Shown here piece after piece: positions 7,684 to 13,617 of a DNA stretch of 28,053 bases. The notes below the pieces were generated by a model. The model searched no databases and was not told the origin of the DNA. It saw nothing but the letters and a program-made list of their open reading frames with translations. Each line of letters opens with the position of its first letter. The first letter of the stretch is position 1. Location of the stretch: the NCBI GenBank assembly GCA_002404055.1, contig DHIZ01000246.1, forward strand, positions 16,474-44,526, in the 5' to 3' direction. The position numbers and the translations under genes were made by a program. Source of the stretch: Chloroflexi bacterium UBA4733. GTDB taxonomy: Bacteria; Chloroflexota; UBA4733.

Positions 7684-7821
7684 CGGGATGCTCGCCCGGT
7701 GTTGCATTCGATCGGAAACCGCTGTTCCGTTGCCTTCATCTCAGTGAAGTTCAACCGCCGGTAGCCACCGACAGGGCTGATGCCAACAAACGTTCGAGCC
7801 GGCATTTGAAGCATCATCAAG

Positions 7822-7935
7822 TCATACGGCCCACCCTCCACCGTTCGCTCGCGCCAGCACCGGGAACAGGTCGCCTTCTAGCGGCGCACCGGGTGCCAGA
7901 TGCAAGGGATCGAACTTTCGGTACCGCCCGCACGT
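7822..7935 (-). pseudogene. Remnant of a phytanoyl-CoA dioxygenase C-terminus
   Basis: On the minus strand this reads PGAPLEGDLFPVLARANG, nearly identical to the last residues of the intact dioxygenase at 12745-13533 (PGAPLEGDLFPVLARVNG), and the DNA agrees closely over about 60 bases. Just upstream a weaker match (RYRKFDPLHLA) fades out before the sigma-factor gene begins on the other strand. The catalytic part of the gene is missing. The rest of 7684-7993 holds nothing else that I can support. Confidence 0.72.
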
Positions 7936-7993
7936 AGGATAGCTGTACGGCCGCGTCGCGTGATCGCTGATCGTGGCATAAAGGGATGTGGGT

Positions 7994-10654
7994 ATGGACC
8001 AGTCCGAACATGCCGCGATCACAGCGCTCCAACAAGGGGACATCGGCGGGCTGGAGGCGCTGGTGCGACGCCACCAGGTGCGGGCCTTGCGTACTGCCTA
8101 CGCCATCACCGGCGACCGCATGGCCGCCGAGGACGCCGTGGCAGACGCTTTCCTGGCCGCCTATGAGCGCATCGCCCAGTTCGATTCGGGCCGCACCTTT
8201 GCCTCCTGGTTCTTTCGCATCGTGGCCAACCGTGCGGTGGACGTGACCCGCAAAGCCAGGCCGGTGACAATGGGCGCCGACGCCGAATCCATCCTGGCCG
8301 AACTCGCGCACCCTGCGCCCGGACCGGAGGAAGCAGCGATGCATCGCGAGAGGCACGATCTGGTGGTGCTGGCGATCGGGGGACTGCCGCCAGCACAGCG
8401 GGCGGTGCTGGTCCAGCGCTACTACCTGGACTGGGAGGAAGCGGCCATCGCCCGCGCTACCGGTAGCCCGCTGGGCACCGTCAAGTCACGGCTCTACGCC
8501 GCCAAGAAGAAGCTGCGGAAGTCTCTCGCTGAGTTCCATGCAAGCGTCTCCACCGGCCGGTCGGAAGAGCGGCGAGCGTTGCGGCACGTGCTCGCCACAT
8601 ACCTGGTAGCAACGGTTCCCAGCGACAGCAGCGTCTGGCCGGCCGTGCGCCGCCGCCTACCCCTCCTCCTGCGCGCCGTTCCCCATCCCCGGGGCATCGC
8701 GACCGGCCCGCTCGCTCCAGGCGAGCAAGCGCCGCCCGCCCCGGACTTCTCGGCCCCACCCCCCGAAGGAACCTACCTGCTCATGGGGCCGCCACGCTCA
8801 GGAATGCCCACTACACTCGAGGAAGCGGAGCGTCTCGCCGGCTTCCCCGTCCTCGTCTTTGGGGAGCCGACCTGGCAGCTCGTCGGTGTCGAGTTCTGCC
8901 CGCCGGAGCCGCAACGGGCGACCGCCTTCGATCCCCCGTGCTACGCCTGGCAGATGCCGGCGGTGGTGCTGCGCTACCAGGCGTCCGGTGTCACGGCGAC
9001 CGTCGTGGAACACCGCAATGTGTACCCGGTGCAGGCGCTGCGCTTCGTCCAGCTCGAGGACGCGCCGTTCGGGGAGACGTTGCTGAAGGTCGAGCAGCTC
9101 GAGGACGCCGCCTATCTCGTCCGCTGCCGGCGCGACGATGGCCTGGTGCAGGCGGTGCAGTTTGCGACGGTCACCACCCGCGTCTTCGTCGAGTTCGAGC
9201 CAGCCACCACCTGGAGCACGGCCGGCGCCTTCGCCTGCGCTCTCCAGCCGACCGAGAGGAGTATGGCCATAGAGCTATCTCGTCGTACCTTCCTGAGTAC
9301 CGCCAGCGGGTTGGCGGTGGTGACCGTCTCCGGTTGCATCGCGCCCAGGTTGCCGCTACCCGCCGGCAGCGGCGCCGCTGTCCCGCCGACTCGCGTCGGC
9401 GGCGTGCGACCCGGCGGCGCCTACACCACCACCATCACGCGGCTCACGGACGTGCTTCCCCCGGCGGTTGCTGCCCTGGCAGCGGCCAAAACACCGGTGG
9501 ATCCGCATATCATCTGGCTGACCCCGCCCGAAGCCACCCCGGTACCAGAGGGACAACAACCGACTGCCGGCGTCGTGAACACGCTCGCCCAAACGCTCAC
9601 GTCCGCCAATGTGGCGTTACGTCTGGAGTTGTTGGTGCTGAGCAGCAGCCTGGTCGAGCAGGCATCCGGCGTCTACGCGAGCATCGGACCGGACGCCCAG
9701 GTCCGGCAACTGGCCGGTCGCCTGCTCATTCGCCCCTTGGACGAGTTCGTGCGTTCGACCGCACACATCAGGCTCGACGACTACTTTCCCGGCGCGCTGG
9801 ACGCCGTGCGCGTGGACGGCAAGCTCTACGGCTTGCCGCTCAGCGTCATGCCCACCATGCTGCTCTACGACAAGGAACTGTTGGAATCTGCCGGTGTTGC
9901 CATCCCGATCGGCGGCTGGAACTGGCAACAGTTGCTGGATGCCGGCCTCAAGGTGACCAAACCGCCGTTGCAGTATGCACTGGCGCCAGCCTCGCTCAAC
10001 GTGGGCATGTTCGTCGAGCAGAACGGCGGGGCCATCCTCAGCGCGGACGGGACTCGGTGCCTGTTGGACCAGCCGGCGGCCGTGGAGGCGGCCGGATTCT
10101 ACGCTGGGCTGTTCCAGCCGCGGACCATCGTCGCCCCGCCAGGGACCGTCAACTTGTCGTTCGATCACGGCATGCTCTCCGTCGGCGGCGCGCGGATCGC
10201 CTTGCTGCCGAACTGGCTCAGCGCCAGCATCCCCGTGGAACAAGGGACGCCGCGGCGCCTTTACCTGGCCGAGCCGTTTCACGGCAAGGTGCCATACTCC
10301 AGCCTGGGGCTGCAAGATGCCGTGGTCATGACGACCGCAACGACTGATCCCGCCAGCAGCTTCCTGGTGATGGCGGCGCTAGCGAGCCAACTGCAACAGC
10401 AACTCTTCGTCCCGGCGACACTGTCCACAGCCAAAGTGGTCGACCCTGGGCAGCAGGGACTGTCGCTCGATGGCGAGGAGAAGACGGCGATCCTGCGGAC
10501 GGCCCGCTACGCCGCCTACGCTGTCTCGCCCGGCCCGGACGTCATCGCCCTGCTCCGGTCGCTGGATGCGGCGCTGCAAGGCGGGCAGGACCCGTTTGTT
10601 GCTTGCCAAGCGGCGACGACAGCGATCAATGCGGTGCTGTCCGGGCACGGGTGA
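7994..10654 (+). CDS. ECF sigma factor joined in frame to a Tat lipoprotein solute-binding protein
   Basis: One open frame of 886 codons. Residues 1-175 are an ECF-type sigma-70 factor: region 2 (ALVRRHQVRALRTAYAITGD, then DAVADAFLAAYERI and TFASWFFRIVANRAVD) and region 4 (LPPAQRAVLVQRYYLDW, SPLGTVKSRLYAAKKKLR). Residues about 265-410 form a DUF4367-like domain (LVGVEF, VVEHRN, FVEFEP). Without any stop, a twin-arginine signal and lipobox follow (SRRTFLS, VSGC), then a family 1 ABC solute-binding fold. An RNA polymerase subunit and an exported lipoprotein should not share one chain, so either the second part is translated separately from the Met at 9263, or a sequencing or real frameshift hides a stop (a TAG lies in the +1 frame just after that Met). 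The ATG at 7994 is preceded by AAAGGG; a GTG at 7988 is also possible. Confidence 0.8.
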   Translation: MDQSEHAAITALQQGDIGGLEALVRRHQVRALRTAYAITGDRMAAEDAVADAFLAAYERIAQFDSGRTFASWFFRIVANRAVDVTRKARPVTMGADAESILAELAHPAPGPEEAAMHRERHDLVVLAIGGLPPAQRAVLVQRYYLDWEEAAIARATGSPLGTVKSRLYAAKKKLRKSLAEFHASVSTGRSEERRALRHVLATYLVATVPSDSSVWPAVRRRLPLLLRAVPHPRGIATGPLAPGEQAPPAPDFSAPPPEGTYLLMGPPRSGMPTTLEEAERLAGFPVLVFGEPTWQLVGVEFCPPEPQRATAFDPPCYAWQMPAVVLRYQASGVTATVVEHRNVYPVQALRFVQLEDAPFGETLLKVEQLEDAAYLVRCRRDDGLVQAVQFATVTTRVFVEFEPATTWSTAGAFACALQPTERSMAIELSRRTFLSTASGLAVVTVSGCIAPRLPLPAGSGAAVPPTRVGGVRPGGAYTTTITRLTDVLPPAVAALAAAKTPVDPHIIWLTPPEATPVPEGQQPTAGVVNTLAQTLTSANVALRLELLVLSSSLVEQASGVYASIGPDAQVRQLAGRLLIRPLDEFVRSTAHIRLDDYFPGALDAVRVDGKLYGLPLSVMPTMLLYDKELLESAGVAIPIGGWNWQQLLDAGLKVTKPPLQYALAPASLNVGMFVEQNGGAILSADGTRCLLDQPAAVEAAGFYAGLFQPRTIVAPPGTVNLSFDHGMLSVGGARIALLPNWLSASIPVEQGTPRRLYLAEPFHGKVPYSSLGLQDAVVMTTATTDPASSFLVMAALASQLQQQLFVPATLSTAKVVDPGQQGLSLDGEEKTAILRTARYAAYAVSPGPDVIALLRSLDAALQGGQDPFVACQAATTAINAVLSGHG
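9263..10654 (+). CDS. Tat-exported lipoprotein, ABC sugar-type solute-binding protein (internal start)
   Basis: Probable separate protein of 463 aa from the ATG at 9263, which has GAGAGGAG immediately upstream (close spacing) inside the sigma-factor frame. The N-terminus has the twin-arginine motif SRRTFLS, a hydrophobic stretch, and a lipobox ending VSGC, so it should be exported folded and lipid-anchored. The body has family 1 extracellular solute-binding signatures: DEFVRSTAHIRLDDYFPGAL, VDGKLYGLPLSVMPTMLLYD, KELLESAGV, then GWNWQQLL. It would capture a sugar or related solute for an ABC transporter, but no permease or ATPase gene is adjacent. Whether it is made alone or only as part of the sigma fusion is not settled by the sequence. 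Confidence 0.72.
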   Translation: MAIELSRRTFLSTASGLAVVTVSGCIAPRLPLPAGSGAAVPPTRVGGVRPGGAYTTTITRLTDVLPPAVAALAAAKTPVDPHIIWLTPPEATPVPEGQQPTAGVVNTLAQTLTSANVALRLELLVLSSSLVEQASGVYASIGPDAQVRQLAGRLLIRPLDEFVRSTAHIRLDDYFPGALDAVRVDGKLYGLPLSVMPTMLLYDKELLESAGVAIPIGGWNWQQLLDAGLKVTKPPLQYALAPASLNVGMFVEQNGGAILSADGTRCLLDQPAAVEAAGFYAGLFQPRTIVAPPGTVNLSFDHGMLSVGGARIALLPNWLSASIPVEQGTPRRLYLAEPFHGKVPYSSLGLQDAVVMTTATTDPASSFLVMAALASQLQQQLFVPATLSTAKVVDPGQQGLSLDGEEKTAILRTARYAAYAVSPGPDVIALLRSLDAALQGGQDPFVACQAATTAINAVLSGHG

Positions 10655-10742
10655 GCGTCCGCCGCCGCAGTTCCGGTGGCGACAGCGACGGAGCAATCCC
10701 CCATCCTAGAGGGATGGTCGACCGGTCAGAAGGGGGTGGCGG

Positions 10743-11201
10743 ATGGTGGATCCATCTACGACGCGGTATGGACCCTGGCGGACTCGTCCGCCGCAGACTC
10801 GCCAGACGCTCTGGGTGTGGACGGGCCTGAGCCTCGCGTGCCTAACGGTCGCGTCGGTTATGGTCGGACGGACCTGGTTCGGGGTCGGCGTGACAGGCGA
10901 ACCGGCGGTAGCGCGCTGGTGGATCGTGACCCGGGCATGGTTACCGCTCATCCTCGCGCTGTGGCCGTTGGGCACGCGAGCCTTGTGGGCCTCCGGGCGC
11001 GATCACCTGGGCCGGCTCTATGCGGCGGTCGTGGGGCCGATCGGACTGGGCCTGTCGGTGGTCGTCCTTGGTTACTTGATCCCCGCACCGGCCGCGTTGA
11101 TGGCCATGGTGCTATTCCTACTCAATGACGGCGTCTACTTCCTCGCCTGGCTGCTCTTCTGGCCCGGCTTTGATCGACAGTTCCCCACCTGGCTCAGATA
11201 A
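10743..11201 (+). CDS. Small multi-pass membrane protein, function unknown
   Basis: A 152-aa protein with about four hydrophobic segments: around residues 22-44 (LWVWTGLSLACLTVASVMVG), 58-77 (WWIVTRAWLPLILALWPLGT), 92-112 (YAAVVGPIGLGLSVVVLGYL) and 115-142 (ALMAMVLFLLNDGVYFLAWLL). The N-terminus is basic and probably cytoplasmic. AGAAGGGGG precedes the ATG. It begins 88 bp after the solute-binding protein on the same strand and may be cotranscribed. It does not look like an ABC permease, because there is no EAA-type loop and it is too short. No family recognised. Confidence 0.6.
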   Translation: MVDPSTTRYGPWRTRPPQTRQTLWVWTGLSLACLTVASVMVGRTWFGVGVTGEPAVARWWIVTRAWLPLILALWPLGTRALWASGRDHLGRLYAAVVGPIGLGLSVVVLGYLIPAPAALMAMVLFLLNDGVYFLAWLLFWPGFDRQFPTWLR

Positions 11202-11391
11202 CCTGGGGGACGGCGGCGGAGACGCCCGGGCCGATGCGCGATGCGGGTCTGCGTCCACGCCCAGCCGGTATGTGCCAAAGAGGAATGATGCCCGTTAGCA
11301 CCAGCTCTCAGCCACCAATGGGAAGCCACGCGTAACTTCAGGGAGGCGTTTGGCCGCGGCAGTGACGTTCGCTCCCGTTCCGCACCGGCCC

Positions 11392-11420
11392 TTGCTACGC
11401 GCGCTGGGACGTGGTAAGAA
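11392..11420 (+). promoter_or_regulatory. Promoter of the intact 68-aa small gene
   Basis: TTGCTA, 17-nt spacer, TAAGAA, placed 37 nt before the ATG. The spacing and boxes correspond to TTGCCA-17-TAATAC of the paralog at 5594, so the promoter is part of the duplicated unit. Confidence 0.55.
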
Positions 11421-11457
11421 GGGTGGTATCGTCTCATCAACGCGAGAGGGGACCGCC

Positions 11458-11664
11458 ATGGCCGTACTGCCACGTGAGCAACGTGCCTGCGCCGAAGAGT
11501 TGGATCCCGAGGAAGCGCGGGCCATCTTCGATCAATTGGCTCATCGGGAGCTGTCCATCAGCGGCGCGGAGTTCATTAGGCGCTGGGACGCCGGCGAATA
11601 CCGGGGCAAGGCCGACCAGCCACATGTGGCCCGCGTGGCAATGCTGCTGCCCTTTGGCCGCTAG
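11458..11664 (+). CDS. Conserved 68-aa small protein (intact copy)
   Basis: Short soluble protein: a charged helical first half (PREQRACAEELDPEEARAIFDQLAHREL) leads into SGAEFIRRWDAGEYRG and ends with VARVAMLLPFGR. The second half resembles a small conserved motif (SGEEFLRRWDAGEY then AMLLPF) that I recall in Chloroflexota hypotheticals, sometimes near toxin-antitoxin genes. The role is unknown. An in-frame ATG exists further upstream (11350), but the one chosen has GAGAGGGG 6 nt before it and the matching promoter, and aligns with the start of the twin copy at 5661. Unlike that copy, it lacks the 16-bp duplication. Homology with the twin extends from about 70 bp before the start to about 35 bp past the stop. 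Confidence 0.75.
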   Translation: MAVLPREQRACAEELDPEEARAIFDQLAHRELSISGAEFIRRWDAGEYRGKADQPHVARVAMLLPFGR

Positions 11665-11770
11665 AACGATTCACGAGGCGGGCAGCCGCTTCGCCGACAC
11701 CCCTCTGTACCGCCGAACCGTCAACCTAACCAGGCTGTCCAGCACGAATCCGTCCCCGAATCGCAGGGAA

Positions 11771-11828
11771 GGTTTCTCCCGTCAGGGGGAAACCTGGCGA
11801 GTTGTGCGAGCCGGAAGGGGTTCCTCCA
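11771..11828 (+). repeat. Dispersed hairpin repeat, copy 1
   Basis: About 55 bp beginning with an imperfect hairpin (TTCTCCC / GGGGGAAA), followed by ACCTGGCGAG and TGCGAGCCGGA. It matches the element downstream of rhaB at roughly 80 percent by eye. Its right edge abuts the point where the vapC remnant stops resembling a PIN gene. Confidence 0.65.
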
Positions 11829-11880
11829 GGCATCGTCCCGGCCGGCCAAGTTAAGCATAGACCGGTGCCGCATCAAGCAT
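11825..11880 (-). pseudogene. Truncated vapC remnant (first ~20 codons)
   Basis: The ATG overlaps the stop of the ribbon-helix-helix gene (TAATG), the classic antitoxin-toxin junction. The frame reads MLDAAPVYA and hits TAA. In a shifted frame the next bases read NLAGRDDAW. Together these look like a PIN toxin start of the form M-DAAPVYAL-DRDDAW. The similarity ends at the dispersed repeat, and no downstream PIN motifs are found. The toxin is dead, with a frameshift and a truncation. Confidence 0.6.
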
Positions 11881-12104
11881 TAGCGCCATGCGCGCGGGAC
11901 GGGACGTTCGTCGCTCGCTCGCCGCGCCGTGTCCATATGCCCCGAGTCGCCAATTCCCAGACTACGCGGACTGGGGCGATACCGGCGTGCCTGTTCCTCG
12001 GCTGCCTCGCGCAGTAGCGCAGCTATGGACGTTCCCCGTTCAGCGGCGATCTGGCGCAGCCGTTGTACCAGGACCTCAGGCAACCTGATTGTGGTGCGTT
12101 GCAT
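11880..12104 (-). CDS. Ribbon-helix-helix (CopG/VapB-type) antitoxin, orphan
   Basis: A 74-aa protein with an N-terminal ribbon-helix-helix DNA-binding fold: strand MQRTTIRLPE, helix VLVQRLRQIAAERG and helix TSIAALLREAAEEQARRY. The tail (PSPRSLGIGDSGHMDTARRASDE) would normally bind a PIN toxin. The start fits the family exactly, although no good ribosome site is seen before it. The toxin gene that should follow is only a remnant of about 20 codons overlapping this stop codon. The protein may persist as a lone DNA-binding regulator or be in early decay. Confidence 0.8.
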   Translation of the reverse strand: MQRTTIRLPEVLVQRLRQIAAERGTSIAALLREAAEEQARRYRPSPRSLGIGDSGHMDTARRASDERPVPRAWR

Positions 12105-12193
12105 GCCATAATGGTAGCAGCGAGAGCGTCGCGAGGTTCTAAACCGCAAGTTGGTTTGGCTCTTGACAGGGTACCCGCGAAATGCTCCCATAG

Positions 12194-12605
12194 GAGCGAT
12201 ATCTGGCATTGGTCCGCGCCTTTCCGTTGCTCTCCATTGGCGATGATGCTCTCCATTGGCGATGATGCCCACCTTGCTGAGGCACTGGGGGTGATTGACC
12301 GCCTCATCGACCAACCTGAGCGTTCGCCGGCCGAGGAGGCGTACTTAGGGGCGCTGACCGATTTGGTGGAGACCTACGAGGACGCGCATGTGACGGCCCC
12401 GCCAACTAGCGGGGTAGAAGCGCTACGGTACCTTATGGCCGAGCATGGGCTGGCGCAGACCGATCTCGTGCCATTGTTCGGCTCACCTTCCATCCTCACC
12501 GAGGTGCTGACGGGCAAGCGACGCCTCGCGCTCACACACATCACCAAGCTAGCGACGCGTTTCGGCGTACCCGCTACTGTCTTTATGGAGCGGCCTGGCG
12601 TGTAG
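12194..12605 (+). pseudogene. higA: HigA-type helix-turn-helix antitoxin broken by a 19-bp duplication
   Basis: The ancestral reading ERYLALVRAFPLLSIGDDAHLAEALGV is obtained only if one copy of a 19-bp tandem repeat (12229-12247, 12248-12266) is removed. It then continues in the present frame through ERSPAEEAYLGALTDLVE, VEALRYLMAEHGLAQTDL, FGSPSILTEVLTGKR and LATRFGVPATVF, a HigA-like XRE helix-turn-helix domain. As it stands, the N-terminal frame stops, and only a shortened protein from ATG 12243 or 12246 (inside the repeat, no ribosome site) could be made, of about 120 residues with the DNA-binding part intact. A TAG also sits just before the ancestral start. No HigB toxin is found beside it. 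Confidence 0.72.
12229..12266. repeat. 19-bp perfect tandem duplication in the higA-like gene
   Basis: Two identical adjacent 19-bp units (GCTCTCCATTGGCGATGAT). The 19-bp length shifts the frame and separates the N-terminal part of the antitoxin from its helix-turn-helix domain. Confidence 0.95.
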
Positions 12606-12744
12606 CGGAATCCGATTGCTGGAGGCACAGCCGGGAACGGCGGTTGCTGAAGCCATTTCGCTCTGCCCTCAGGCACCTAAAGTAGTGGTAAGGTACCCGT
12701 CGCGTAAGTCGCAGCCGAAGCTTCACTCGACCCTACGACACATC

Positions 12745-13533
12745 CTAACCATTCACCCGCGCCAGCACCGGGAACAGATCACCTTCCAGCGGCGCTCCTG
12801 GCATTAACTCCAGGGAATCGGTCGTGACGTGCTTCCTGCCGCTGTAGTGGATCGTGTCCGGCAGATAGTTGATGATGAAACCCTCACGCGGCTGGTCGGT
12901 GAGGTTGGGGCCGGCGTAGTGCAGCGTCAGCGAGTTGTGGAAGGTGCAACTGCCCGCCGTCACGGGGACGGTCGCCGCCTGCAACTGGTCGCGCTTGTCA
13001 TCGGGCACCAGCAGGCGCACGCCATCCAGCGATTCCATGGACTCGCGTGGCAGCGAAGCTGTGGCCAGGCGCCCCCAGCGCTGGGAGCCGGGGAGGAAGC
13101 TCATGCAGCCCATCTCGACGGGCACATCGACCAACGCCAGCCAGCAGGTGAGGGGTCCCGCCTCCAGCATCGGCCAGACGGTGAGGTCCTGGTGCCAGGA
13201 GGAGGGACGGTCGCCCGGCATCTTGATGATCTCCTGGTCGTGCCAGATGCGTACCTGCGAGCTGCGCGTGAGCTGGCGGGCGATACCTGCCAGCGTCGGG
13301 TTGAAGACGAAGCTGCGAATGGCGTCGCCCATCGTCCACACATTGACGTGTTGCGTGTACTGCGCCCCCTTGTTGAAGAAGTAGCCCTCGCCGGGCCGCT
13401 CGGTGACCTCCGCCAACGCCGCCCGAAAGGCCGCCACCTCCTCCAGGGTCAGCACGTTTTCGAACTTCACATAGCCGTTCGTTTGATAGAAGGCAATCTG
13501 CTCCTCAGTCGCTGTCACTGGTTGGGCTGTCAT
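12745..13533 (-). CDS. Phytanoyl-CoA dioxygenase (PhyH) family Fe(II)/2-oxoglutarate oxygenase
   Basis: Likely a non-haem iron, 2-oxoglutarate-dependent hydroxylase in the cytoplasm. The jelly-roll fold shows the HxD pair of the iron triad in SWHQDLTVWP (about residue 120), the distal histidine in FHNSLTLHYAGPN, and the 2-oxoglutarate-binding arginine in REGFIINY. The 262-aa length is typical. I chose the ATG at 13533 because an AGAGGA site lies about 9 nt upstream; in-frame starts at 13542 and 13554 are less well placed. It is divergent from rhaB with an 84-bp shared region. PhyH genes often lie in Chloroflexota and planctomycete sugar loci with Gfo/Idh and TIM-barrel enzymes, but the substrate is unknown. 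Its last codons are echoed as a remnant at 7.8 kb. Confidence 0.9.
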   Translation of the reverse strand: MTAQPVTATEEQIAFYQTNGYVKFENVLTLEEVAAFRAALAEVTERPGEGYFFNKGAQYTQHVNVWTMGDAIRSFVFNPTLAGIARQLTRSSQVRIWHDQEIIKMPGDRPSSWHQDLTVWPMLEAGPLTCWLALVDVPVEMGCMSFLPGSQRWGRLATASLPRESMESLDGVRLLVPDDKRDQLQAATVPVTAGSCTFHNSLTLHYAGPNLTDQPREGFIINYLPDTIHYSGRKHVTTDSLELMPGAPLEGDLFPVLARVNG

Positions 13534-13553
13534 TGCTCGCATTCCTCTCGCCA

Positions 13554-13582
13554 ATCGCCACGGTCGCCCCAGAGAGTATAGT
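13554..13582. promoter_or_regulatory. Candidate divergent promoter between phyH and rhaB
   Basis: For rhaB, TCGCCA, 17 nt and TATAGT (13577-13582) lie 35 nt before the ATG. On the other strand the overlapping bases 13575-13580 read TATACT, a -10 for phyH, though I see no good -35 there. One short AGTATAGT could therefore serve both directions. Confidence 0.4.
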
Positions 13583-13617
13583 CACTTCAGCACAGCGGGG
13601 AGGAGACGCACAGGAAC

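Noticed and set aside
8938..10347. Plus-strand ORF of 469 codons overlapping the sigma/solute-binding gene
   Set aside because: Out-of-frame shadow rich in Arg and Gly. The real frame has the Tat signal and solute-binding motifs.
12163..12168. TTGACA as a promoter for the higA-like gene
   Set aside because: No reasonable -10 box lies 15-19 nt downstream.
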